DNA of 64,000 nucleotides from Thermohalobaculum sp039513195 (GTDB lineage Bacteria; Pseudomonadota; Alphaproteobacteria; Rhodobacterales; Rhodobacteraceae). The translations under genes and the position numbers were made by a program. The notes beneath the pieces are model-generated. The model did not search any database and was not told where the DNA came from. It saw only the letters and a list, made by a program, of their open reading frames with translations. Every line of letters begins with the position of its first letter. Positions within the stretch are counted from its first letter, which is position 1. Positions 53,257 to 61,749 of this stretch are shown piece by piece. The stretch covers positions 1-64,000 of the forward strand of contig JBCCRM010000024.1 in the NCBI GenBank assembly GCA_039513195.1. The letters are read 5' to 3'.

Positions 53257-53408
53257 TCTCCAAGTATCCGATGGTTTTTATCAGAAATCAACGCTCCAGC
53301 GTGGCGGGGGCTTGCCTCTTCGGGAATGACGCACCAGACCGCATCAATTCCCAATGCCACCGGCCCGCCTGCGGTTCCTGCAAACGGGCCGATCCAATCA
53401 GCGTCGCC

Positions 53409-54272
53409 TCACCGGTGGGTGGTGATGCGCCCAAAGGTGCTCTTCGTACCCCAGATCCCACGGCGGAGGCATTCGAGCTGGACGATCTGGCTGTGATCGA
53501 CAAAGAGGTTCACATCGATCCCGTAGTTCTTGATGTACCACGAGAAAACCTCAGGGTCGGCCGCTTCGAACATCACGTTCTCCATACCGACCTGCTTCAT
53601 GATCTTGGCGGCGACATCGGTCCGCCAGGGGTCGGCGTTTTCCGTGATGCCCTCGCTTTCGATCATGATGATCGAGGCACCGGCACTCAGCGCCTCGTTC
53701 GCCGTGTCGATCAGGATCTGGGGGTCGCGCGTCCCCTCGGCCTCTAACTCGGCCTTGGATGTGTCGCCGCCCGCGCCGAACTGGATGCCGATCTCCGGCT
53801 TCGGCTTCAGGCCCGCCTTGTTCACCTTCTCGATCAAGCGCAACAAGTCCGGGACGGGAAGCTGGATGAATCCAGTGGAAAGCTCGATCATGTCGAAGTC
53901 GAGGCGCTTGCACTCCTCGATATAGGCGTCGATCTGGGTCGGCGCGCGGGACAGCACATTCTCGATCCACCCGCCGGTCGAGACATACACGCCATGGTCG
54001 TGGCAGACGCGGTTCAGCTTTTTCACGAACTCCGCCGGCATCAGGCTGAAGGAGCCGCCGGCATATTTGTAGCCGTCGACATGTTCGCCCATGCCCTCCA
54101 ACAGCTCCCGCGTATAGGTGGGCGGGGTCATGGCGTAGTAGGGGCCGCGGATCTCGGTGATCGATTTGGTGCGCGGTTTCGGATCGCGCTCGTTCATCGG
54201 CACATACGGGAAGGAGCGGTTCTTCCAGACTTCCGACTGATTGCGGTTCGGGTTCGGATCGATGTCCAGCAT
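53409..54272 (-). CDS. phosphosulfolactate synthase (ComA) family protein
   Basis: 287 residues. TIM-barrel features match ComA: DGYKYAGGSF (for the archaeal DFVKFGWGT), VYVSTGGWIENVL, CKRLDFDMIELSTGFIQLP, GASIIMIESEGI, ENVMFEAADPEVFSWYIKNY and the end QLECLRRGIWGTKSTFGRI. Archaeal ComA adds sulfite to phosphoenolpyruvate, the first step to coenzyme M. Bacterial and plant relatives often have other or unknown roles. None of the other coenzyme M genes is nearby. An AAGGACA site precedes the ATG. It is 16 bp downstream of an MmgE/PrpD gene, so the two are probably cotranscribed. Confidence 0.87.
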   Translation of the reverse strand: MLDIDPNPNRNQSEVWKNRSFPYVPMNERDPKPRTKSITEIRGPYYAMTPPTYTRELLEGMGEHVDGYKYAGGSFSLMPAEFVKKLNRVCHDHGVYVSTGGWIENVLSRAPTQIDAYIEECKRLDFDMIELSTGFIQLPVPDLLRLIEKVNKAGLKPKPEIGIQFGAGGDTSKAELEAEGTRDPQILIDTANEALSAGASIIMIESEGITENADPWRTDVAAKIMKQVGMENVMFEAADPEVFSWYIKNYGIDVNLFVDHSQIVQLECLRRGIWGTKSTFGRITTHR

Positions 54273-54288
54273 CTGGGTGTCCTTTCTG

Positions 54289-55683
54289 TCAGGCCTGGAG
54301 GTTGCCGAGGATCGCGGCGAAGTCCCGCGCGCTCATCTGTTCGAGGTTCTTGACCGCGTCGACGATGGCCCGCCGCGTCCGCTCGGAGGTGAAGGGGGTC
54401 GCGAGGTCGGTAAACTTGGCCTCCACCGTGTCCCAGCTCATCGGGCGGGTGTTGAAGCCCTCATAGTCCGTCTTGGTGATCTTGTAGGCCGTGCCGTCCT
54501 TCAGAGTGATGGTGACGTCGGTGCAGACTTCCTGGGGAAAGCGGTCGGTGTATTCCTGCTTCGGCCGGACCGTGAAGCGCTGCAGCAGCGATTGGATGTC
54601 GTCGCGCGTGACCCGATCGCCCTCGTACTGCGCCGGCAAGACGTTGCCGTCGATGAGCGCGACACCGACCATGTACTGCAGGCTGTGATCGGCTTCTTCT
54701 TTGGTGCGAATAATCGTCTTGTCGCCTTCCTCGCCGCCGCCGATGATATGAAAAGCCACGTCGAAGATATCGATCTGGATGTGCTCGATCTGGTCCCAGG
54801 TGAAGCCCTGCTGCGCCTGCATCTCCAAGGCCCCCTCGATCGAGGACTGGGAGTGGATCTCGGCATTGTACTTCTTGATTATCGACTTCTTGACGTTTTC
54901 AAGATCCTCGACGGCCCAATCGATGCTGAATTCTCCGGCGATTGCGTCCTTGAAGCCCTTGTTGCCCTCGAACACTTCCTCCGGGCCGGTGATGCCACGA
55001 TGGGCGAGGAAGGCCGCATGGGTGCCGACAAAGGCTGTATTGGGATAGGCGAGACCCTTCCAGTGGGACAGTGCGCCGGTCCGCGTGCAGCGCAGCGCAT
55101 TGTTGCAGGTGCCCGAGATGGCGATGGCGTTGGCGGTCTTCTCCTCGTCTAGGCCGAGGGCACGGGCAACCCCGGCGGCGGAGGCATAGGCGCCCTGAAC
55201 CGTGTGGTCGAAACCTTTGTGGCGCACCGGCGCCTCATCGCACAGCCGGCCCTGAACCTGATAGGCCGCCGCCATGGCGGTCAACAACGTGTCGCCGGAG
55301 GCGTCGGCATATTCGGCCGCCGCAAGCACCGCGCCGAAATTGTCGGACTGGTGACAGGTCTCGCCCTTCGCGAGATAGCTGTCCATGAAATCGAGATAGC
55401 GGCTCAGCGCGCCGTTGTAGAAGGCCGCCCGGTCCGGCGCGCTCTTGCCCCCGCCGATCAGGGTACAATGCGGTGCACCGCCGAAATCTTCCTGATGGGT
55501 GCGGATCATTTTGATTGGCTCGCCCTCCAGCGCGCCTATAGCGACGCCGATGGTATCTAGGATGCGCTTCTTGAGCTCCTCCCGGGCCTCGCCGGTCATC
55601 GTCTTGTGGTCGGTCCGGGCGACGAACCTGCCTAGTTGCCGGACGATCGTGTCCGGCAGCGTCTCGGTTGAATGATGGGTCAT
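54289..55683 (-). CDS. MmgE/PrpD-family protein (2-methylcitrate dehydratase-like)
   Basis: 464 residues, a normal length for the family. The N-terminal all-helical domain contains KKRILDTIGVAIGALEG, the YLDFMDSYLAKGETCHQSDN active-site region and ASAAGVARALGLDEEKTANA. The C-terminal alpha/beta lid has YNAEIHSQSSIEGALEM. PrpD-type enzymes are dehydratases or isomerases of tricarboxylates and related acids (2-methylcitrate, cis-aconitate, iminodisuccinate). No propionate genes are nearby. With the ComA-like gene, a role on a sulfo- or carboxy-lactate type substrate is possible (inference). The ATG at 55683 follows GGGAGG. Confidence 0.88.
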   Translation of the reverse strand: MTHHSTETLPDTIVRQLGRFVARTDHKTMTGEAREELKKRILDTIGVAIGALEGEPIKMIRTHQEDFGGAPHCTLIGGGKSAPDRAAFYNGALSRYLDFMDSYLAKGETCHQSDNFGAVLAAAEYADASGDTLLTAMAAAYQVQGRLCDEAPVRHKGFDHTVQGAYASAAGVARALGLDEEKTANAIAISGTCNNALRCTRTGALSHWKGLAYPNTAFVGTHAAFLAHRGITGPEEVFEGNKGFKDAIAGEFSIDWAVEDLENVKKSIIKKYNAEIHSQSSIEGALEMQAQQGFTWDQIEHIQIDIFDVAFHIIGGGEEGDKTIIRTKEEADHSLQYMVGVALIDGNVLPAQYEGDRVTRDDIQSLLQRFTVRPKQEYTDRFPQEVCTDVTITLKDGTAYKITKTDYEGFNTRPMSWDTVEAKFTDLATPFTSERTRRAIVDAVKNLEQMSARDFAAILGNLQA

Positions 55684-55964
55684 ATAACCTCCCACATGCG
55701 CAGGCCTGATCGATCAGGCGCGCTTGGCCAGTTCCGGTGGGTGAACGAGGGTGGGTTGGTAGCCTGCCTTCGCGGCAACGGTGCCTATCGACACCTGCTG
55801 GCGAGAGAAAAGACATGGCCGAGCCGGGCGGTCAAGGCTCGGGATGCTGCCTCGCGACAGTTTGAAGCTTGCGCCCGGACGCCTTCGTGCCGATCTTAAC
55901 GGCGTCCTCGATGCGGCAGGCCGCGACAAGCCACCCGACGCAAAACAGCAGAAGGTGGTGTGCG

Positions 55965-56408
55965 ATGACGAAGGATCCTTGCCCGATACCGCTCGGGTTC
56001 TCTGACCTTACCCAGGACGAACAGCTTTTGGTGGCCGTTTATCGCGATTGGCGGGGGCTCGGCCCGACCGTGTCGATTGCCGAGCACGCGATTGCGCGTA
56101 CGCTTCGCCGCGACAAACTCTATCAAGCACTAGAGCCGCTCTTCGACGTGTTCCGCCAGGTGGCCGCGCCCGAGCAGCGAGCGGCACCCCAGGATAGTGA
56201 CGTCCTCACCGAGACCGAGGAGCTGCTGCTCGACATGCTCTCCGACGCCGGCGCGGAACATGATTTCGGCACGGTCACTGCGCGGTGTCAGGCGGCGCTT
56301 GCAGCCTCCGGCGTCTGTCCGAGGATGAGCGAGAGCATCCCACGTTCCGGCATCGACAGGGCGCTGACGAGAGCCAGCGGCGGCTACCTGTCGGCGACGC
56401 GCCTCTGA
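55965..56408 (+). CDS. hypothetical protein
   Basis: 147 residues that I do not recognise. The N-terminal half (PLGFSDLTQDEQLLVAVYRD, then ARTLRRDKLYQALEPLFDV) reads as an amphipathic helical domain. It also contains LTETEELLLDMLSDAGAEHD and a short variable tail with two Arg/Ser-rich segments. No signal peptide or membrane helix. The ATG at 55965 starts the conserved-looking part; the frame is open 96 bp upstream. It lies alone between the divergent PrpD unit and module B. Confidence 0.6.
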   Translation: MTKDPCPIPLGFSDLTQDEQLLVAVYRDWRGLGPTVSIAEHAIARTLRRDKLYQALEPLFDVFRQVAAPEQRAAPQDSDVLTETEELLLDMLSDAGAEHDFGTVTARCQAALAASGVCPRMSESIPRSGIDRALTRASGGYLSATRL

Positions 56409-56621
56409 GGCTGGGACGAAGCAGGGAACGCAGGCTGTGGCGCGCTTTACAGCGTAGACGGAGCCTGACATCCTTTGCGGGCAGCGCGCGGCCTCTCTAT
56501 TGGCGCTCAGCAAGTTCAGAGCTGGTAGGCAGCCGAACGCCACCGCACCTTCTCAGAGACCACATGTGCAAAGCCCTCCGCGACGGCTGCTCGGGCTCCG
56601 CACAAACCTGGGAGAGACGGG

Positions 56622-57461
56622 TTGGACAGAGTGTCGAGTGCCGGGATCGATGTCGTCCTTGGGGCCTATGACCTACAAAGGTCGGCAAGCTGGACGACGG
56701 TCATGGCCGGGGGACTTTGGTTCGGAACAGTCCTTTCGGGGCGTATCGCAGTGGATAGCGCGCCCCTCGGCGCGATGGAATGGCGCGGCGGGAGTGCCAC
56801 GAGCTTCTGGACCGGCTCGTACCAGGAATCGCACCACACCGCCCTCCAAGACGGCGAGATCGGCGCCGTGTTCGTGCGCGTCGATACCGAGGATGTCGAG
56901 ACGCTGCTGGGCTCCCAAATCCTTCGGCTTTGCAGCACAAAGCATGCTCTGGCGATTTCCGAAGGCAGCAGCGCGCGGCTGATGCGCATGCTGGGCTGGC
57001 AGATGCTCGCCTGCACGCTGAAGGGTGCACCGCGACGCTGCTACATAGTCGGCAAGGCGCTCGAACTCGTGGCCCACGCCCTGACGGCAACCGAAGAGCG
57101 GTCCGGCACACCGACCGCCCCCACATCAGGGGGCTGGAATATGCGCGATGTCGAGCGGATATACGAGGCGCGGGCGATCATCGCGGCCAATCTGGAAAAC
57201 CCGCCGACGGTACCCGAACTTGCACGGGCCGTCGGGTTGAACCCCCGTAAGCTTGGCTGCGGGTTTGTCGATCACTTTGGCGAGCCCGTTTACGCCTATG
57301 TGAAATCACGTCGGTTCGAGGCTGCGCGGGCGTTGCTGGAGGCCGGCGAGACATCCGTTTCCCACGTGGCTCATACGCTCGGATACCGCCCGAGCCACTT
57401 TGCGACCGAGTTTCGCAAGCGCTATGGCATGCCGCCATCGGCGCTGACGGGCAGACACTAG
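56622..57461 (+). CDS. AraC-family transcriptional regulator (PchR-like), module B
   Basis: 279 residues. The N-terminal ligand domain is followed by an AraC double helix-turn-helix: TVPELARAVGLNPRKLGCGF, FGEPVYAYVKSRRFEAARAL, VSHVAHTLGYRPSHFATEFR and KRYGMPPSAL. The layout matches siderophore-type regulators such as PchR. The start is a TTG at 56622 or a GTG at 56631; no ATG is suitable, and GGGAGAGACGGG precedes both. It is cotranscribed with, or sits just upstream of, the TonB receptor gene (116-bp gap). Confidence 0.88.
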   Translation: MDRVSSAGIDVVLGAYDLQRSASWTTVMAGGLWFGTVLSGRIAVDSAPLGAMEWRGGSATSFWTGSYQESHHTALQDGEIGAVFVRVDTEDVETLLGSQILRLCSTKHALAISEGSSARLMRMLGWQMLACTLKGAPRRCYIVGKALELVAHALTATEERSGTPTAPTSGGWNMRDVERIYEARAIIAANLENPPTVPELARAVGLNPRKLGCGFVDHFGEPVYAYVKSRRFEAARALLEAGETSVSHVAHTLGYRPSHFATEFRKRYGMPPSALTGRH

Positions 57462-57577
57462 ACCCACAACCAGATCCCGAATGAAAGAGTCCGGAACGCG
57501 AAAACCGGTTCGGTTGTCGTGCTTTGGCCCCCAACGCACCCTCGGATGAGTTACGGGGACGAGAGGGGAATGTGTTC

Positions 57578-59773
57578 ATGGACCAAGTTGCGTTCGTTGC
57601 GGAGAGCCGACGCACTCGCAGACCTGCGCGGATCGCCGGGATCAAATCGGTAGTGGGCGCCGCTTGCCTCGTAACATTCGCAACATCAATGACCGCGCCG
57701 GCATCAGCGCAGGACGACGGTGAGGCGGTCGCAGGCCAGGGGGCCGTGGTTCTAGACCCGCTGACCGTGACCGCGCGCCGCCGCCCGGAGGACAGTCAGG
57801 AAGCACCCGCGGCGGTCACGGTTGTGCAGCGGGAGGATATTGGGCTCGGCAATATCGATACGCTCGAGGACGTGGCATTCGAAGCACCCAACACGGTCTT
57901 CAACGAACAGGGAGGCCCGCTGACGATCCGGGGGATAGGCTCTCTCGGGATCGCCGGCGGTGTCGACCGACAGCCGGGGGTTGGGGTGTTCCTCGACGAT
58001 GTCTTCATCGCGCGGCCCTTCGGCTATCCTAGCTTCCTGAACGATACCGAACGGGTCGAGGTGGTCCGGGGCTCCCAGGCGACGCTTTACGGCAAGAACA
58101 CCATCGGCGGCGCCGTCAATCTCGTCACCCGCGATCCCGGGCCGGTGCTGTCGGTCGAGGCAGAAGGATCTTTGGGCCTCGACCGCCAATTCGAGGCGCT
58201 GACCGGCAGGGTCACCGCCGCCTTCGATGCGCCGCTGGGGCTGCCTCGGACGGGCAACGGGCTGGGGATCCGCGGCTATGCGTCCTGGACGGGCTCCGAG
58301 GGCTACATCGAAAACGACACCGGCAACGGCACCGAGACCGTCAGCGACATAGACACGCTAACCACCCGGCTCGTCCTAGCCGGCCAGATCGGCGATGCGA
58401 CCAGGGTCCGCATCTCGACCGACTATTCCCGCGAGCGCGACGACGGCGGGTTGTGGTTCGCCCCCTTGCCCCTGGCGCTCGATTTCAAAGCGACCCACGA
58501 TTTCCCCGGCACGAGTGAAGTCGATATCGCCGGCATCACCGCGCGGGTGGATCACGATTTCGGCGAAGTCGATCTCACCTCGATCACCGCATTCCGGGGC
58601 CATGAGCTGGAGACAATCCTGGACGGAGACTTTACCAACGATCCCGGGTTCGCGCTCGGCCAGGCCCAGAGGGAGAGCCAGCGCCAGGTGAGCCAGGACT
58701 TCCGCTTCGCGACAGAGTTCGGCCGCTTGGGCCTGCGGGGCGGCTTCTTCTACATGCGGGAGTGGTTCGAGGGCGACCAGTTCTTCGATTTCGCGAGCTT
58801 TCCGATAGAGGAGTGGAGCCGAACGACGTTCGATCAAACCACCGACACGGTTTCGGTCTTCGGAGAAGCCAGCTACGCCATCACCCCCGCGCTCGAGGTC
58901 GTGGGCGGGCTGCGCTACACCTTTGATCGCAAGGACACCGTCTCCCAGACGGCGAGCCCAACAGGCACCTTCTTCCTGGGCGCCCCGGGATTGGTCGCAG
59001 AGACGGTGTCTTTCAACGATGTCTCTCCTGAGCTGTCCCTCAGCTATGCGGTGACCGATGACGCGCTGTTGTTCGCCAAGGCAAGCCGCGGGTTCAAATC
59101 GGGCGGCATCTCACCCTTCATCGACGAGGGCGGCACGGCAAACCGCTACGATCCGGAGCGGACGACCTCCATCGAGGTCGGTGCCAAAACGCTCTGGCTC
59201 GCGGACCGGCTCAGAGTGAACGGCTCTGTCTTCTACATCGATTGGGAGGATCAGCAGCAGGTGATTGCGATCACGCCGACAACGCGGGTAATCCGGAACG
59301 CCGCCTCCTCCCGATCCTTCGGCGTCGAGCTCGAAGGAGCGTTCCAAATCACCGAAAACCTGCTGGCAACCGGAAACTACGGCTATTTGAATGCCGAGTA
59401 CGAGGAGTTCGTCGACACGGTGCTGGGCCGCGATTTCTCCGGCAACCCGCTACCCTATTCGCCCGAGCACAGCGCCGGGATGGGCCTGCGCTGGTCACAG
59501 CCCGTGGCCGCCGGGATCTCGCTGAATGCCGGAGTGGACTACAGTTTCCGGAGCTCCTATTCCTTCAATCCCGACAACCTGTTCCGCCAGGACCCAACGC
59601 ATCTGGTCGATGCCCGTATCGGTGTCAGCGGAGAGACTTGGTCGGCAACTCTCTGGGCGAAGAACCTGGCCGATGAGGAGTATCTGCGCCAATACTTCGA
59701 CTTCGGCGGGCTCGACATTGGTGTCATTGCAGAGGGGCGGACCGTCGGCCTTACGGTCTCTGCCAAGTGGTGA
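57578..59773 (+). CDS. TonB-dependent outer-membrane receptor, module B
   Basis: 731 residues. An extended signal peptide (GAACLVTFATSMTAPASAQ), then a plug domain: LDPLTVTARRRPEDSQEAP, the LTIRGIGSLGIAGG loop, RVEVVRGSQATLYGKNTIGG and AVNLVTRDPG. The barrel ends in a terminal Trp (GLTVSAKW). This is the classical iron-complex receptor plug, better conserved than in module A. The ATG at 57578 follows GAGAGGGG. The stop overlaps the GTG of the MFS-methyltransferase gene, tying receptor and permease together. Confidence 0.93.
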   Translation: MDQVAFVAESRRTRRPARIAGIKSVVGAACLVTFATSMTAPASAQDDGEAVAGQGAVVLDPLTVTARRRPEDSQEAPAAVTVVQREDIGLGNIDTLEDVAFEAPNTVFNEQGGPLTIRGIGSLGIAGGVDRQPGVGVFLDDVFIARPFGYPSFLNDTERVEVVRGSQATLYGKNTIGGAVNLVTRDPGPVLSVEAEGSLGLDRQFEALTGRVTAAFDAPLGLPRTGNGLGIRGYASWTGSEGYIENDTGNGTETVSDIDTLTTRLVLAGQIGDATRVRISTDYSRERDDGGLWFAPLPLALDFKATHDFPGTSEVDIAGITARVDHDFGEVDLTSITAFRGHELETILDGDFTNDPGFALGQAQRESQRQVSQDFRFATEFGRLGLRGGFFYMREWFEGDQFFDFASFPIEEWSRTTFDQTTDTVSVFGEASYAITPALEVVGGLRYTFDRKDTVSQTASPTGTFFLGAPGLVAETVSFNDVSPELSLSYAVTDDALLFAKASRGFKSGGISPFIDEGGTANRYDPERTTSIEVGAKTLWLADRLRVNGSVFYIDWEDQQQVIAITPTTRVIRNAASSRSFGVELEGAFQITENLLATGNYGYLNAEYEEFVDTVLGRDFSGNPLPYSPEHSAGMGLRWSQPVAAGISLNAGVDYSFRSSYSFNPDNLFRQDPTHLVDARIGVSGETWSATLWAKNLADEEYLRQYFDFGGLDIGVIAEGRTVGLTVSAKW

Positions 59774-61671
59774 GTGCCTCCGCTTCCCGGGCACCAGAGG
59801 CGGGGGACAAGGACGGCCAGCCGCCCACCCTGCTGGTCATCGGCGTCCTCTATGTGGCCCAAGGTCTTCCGCTCGGCTTCGCCTTCGAGGCCTTGCCGAC
59901 ACTCCTGCGGAGCGCCGAGGTGTCGCTCGGCCAGATCGCTCTTTTGCAATTCGTAGGTTTGCCCTGGATCCTGAAAGTGCTCTGGGCACCTTTTGTGGAC
60001 AATCGAGAGGTCGGACGCCTTGGGCGCCGGCGCGGGTGGATCCTGTCGATGCAGGCGCTCCTGGCTCTCTGCATCGGCGTTGTCGCCGTTATGCCGCTCG
60101 ACGCGGAGACAGTTCAATGGACAGCGCTGGCGGTATTTCTTGGCGTAATGGCAGCGGCGACCCAAGACATCGCGACGGACGGGCTCGCCGCGGAAAGCCT
60201 GGACGGCGAGACCCTCGCCTGGGCGAACACGCTGCAGGTAAGCGGTATGATGGCGGGCTTTCTGATCGGCGGCGCAGGTCTGCTGGTGGCGGCAGAAGTC
60301 ATGGGCCGACAAGGCGCGGTCTGGATCCTCGCGCTGCTGCTTCTGCTCGCACTCGTCCCGGCCCTGCTCTGGCGGGAGCCTCGTGCGCAGGCCAGCATCT
60401 CGAAGCAGCCCCGAACAGCCCGTCTTCTCGGCGTCTTCAAGCGCCGGTCGGTCTGGCCACTTTTGGTGCTCATCTTCTTTTACGGCACGCTCTATACGGG
60501 CGGGATCGTGCTCACGAAGCTGATCCTGGTCGATGCCGGCTGGTCGCTGAGCGGGATCGGCCTCTTCTCGGCCCTCGGTGGGTTGGCATTGATAGGCGCC
60601 GGCGGGCCACTCGGCTCGCTGGTCTGCACGCGATACGGCATCTGGCCGGCGCTGATTGCAGGCCTCGCGGGCGCGGGGCTGGGCCTTTGCGTTTGGATGA
60701 TGATCGCGATCGGCACGCTGATGCCCGGCAGAATAGCGGTCGGCGCAGCTACGACACTGCTCGGCGCCGGGGGTGGCATGGCATCCGTCGCAGTCTACAC
60801 TCTGGCGATGCGTTTCGCCGCTGGCGGCGACCAGGCCGGCACCGACTTCACCTGGCTGCAAAGCGCGAACGTCCTTGGCGAGATGCTGATCGCCGGTGCC
60901 GTGGTCGGGCTGGCGGCAGCCTTCGGCTATGGGCCCGCGATTGCTTTGAATATTGGCTGCCTTGCCGTGCTCTTGGCCGCCGTTTGGGCAATCTCACGGA
61001 TGGAAACCGTCGCGCCCCTCGCCGTCCCTGCCGCGTCGGACGCCCGGAGACCATGGGCCGAAATCGTTACCGACCGGCTGGCCCGCCGTCCCAGCGGCTG
61101 GCTGGGGCGCCGGGTCTACCGCCGCGCCCGCGCGCATCGACCGGGTTTCAGGCGCGCACTTGCCGCACTGCCCGTGGGCGTGGGTGACCGAGTGCTTGAT
61201 GTCGGATGCGGCGGTGGCGCGTTTCTCCGCATGGTCCTCGATACCGGAGCGGACGCCGCGGGCATCGACCACAGTCCCGACATGCTGGCAACGACCGGCG
61301 CCCAGAATGCCGCGGCCGTGGCCGCCGGGCGACTGGAGCTTGCCGCGGCCGATGCCGTCCGGCTGCCGTTTCCGGATAAGCAATTCAGCCATGTCTTCTG
61401 CCTGCACGCCTTTTTCTTTTTCCCAGAACCGGCAGCAGCGGTGCGAGAGATGGTGCGGGTTCTGCGCCCCGGCGGAAAGCTTGCGATCCTGACCATGACA
61501 CCGGCGTCGGAGCCGAAGCTGATCCGCCTGTTCGGCCCGATCGCGCGGCGCATGCGCTTTGACGCACCCGACTATCTCAGCACCTTGGCGCGCTCAGCCA
61601 GTCTGGAGGTCCAGGGCATCCACGAAGCGGGCGACGGCAGCTATCTACATGTCACTCGAAAGATGGGTTAG
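59770..61671 (+). CDS. MFS transporter (RhtX/FptX/AmpG-like) fused to a class I SAM methyltransferase, module B
   Basis: 633 residues in one frame. Residues ~15-420 are a 12-helix MFS permease. LYVAQGLPLGFAFEALPTLL, LKVLWAPFVDNREVGRLGRR and GVMAAATQDIATDGLAAESL match AmpG/RhtX-type importers used for siderophores. Residues ~440-630 are a class I methyltransferase of the Methyltransf_11 type. Motif I is RVLDVGCGGGAFLRM (near 475), the acidic loop follows in AAGIDHSPDM, and ADAVRLPFPDKQFSHVFCLH and MVRVLRPGGKLAIL follow. The glycine motif is intact. RhtX/FptX proteins are ~400 residues, so the methyltransferase is an added domain on the cytoplasmic side. The GTG at 59770 overlaps the receptor stop (GTGA). 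Confidence 0.9.
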   Translation: MSASASRAPEAGDKDGQPPTLLVIGVLYVAQGLPLGFAFEALPTLLRSAEVSLGQIALLQFVGLPWILKVLWAPFVDNREVGRLGRRRGWILSMQALLALCIGVVAVMPLDAETVQWTALAVFLGVMAAATQDIATDGLAAESLDGETLAWANTLQVSGMMAGFLIGGAGLLVAAEVMGRQGAVWILALLLLLALVPALLWREPRAQASISKQPRTARLLGVFKRRSVWPLLVLIFFYGTLYTGGIVLTKLILVDAGWSLSGIGLFSALGGLALIGAGGPLGSLVCTRYGIWPALIAGLAGAGLGLCVWMMIAIGTLMPGRIAVGAATTLLGAGGGMASVAVYTLAMRFAAGGDQAGTDFTWLQSANVLGEMLIAGAVVGLAAAFGYGPAIALNIGCLAVLLAAVWAISRMETVAPLAVPAASDARRPWAEIVTDRLARRPSGWLGRRVYRRARAHRPGFRRALAALPVGVGDRVLDVGCGGGAFLRMVLDTGADAAGIDHSPDMLATTGAQNAAAVAAGRLELAAADAVRLPFPDKQFSHVFCLHAFFFFPEPAAAVREMVRVLRPGGKLAILTMTPASEPKLIRLFGPIARRMRFDAPDYLSTLARSASLEVQGIHEAGDGSYLHVTRKMG

Positions 61672-61749
61672 ACCGCCAAACGCCGACAGCCTTCGAGACG
61701 GTACGAGCGCTGCGGACGCTAGGTAACGTTCAAGCCGTGTGGCCGCCCG

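Noticed and set aside
59526..61187. 553-codon plus-strand frame overlapping the end of the module B receptor and the MFS-methyltransferase gene
   Set aside because: Out-of-frame shadow; Arg/Pro/Gly-rich with no motifs, while the other frame contains complete MFS and SAM motifs.
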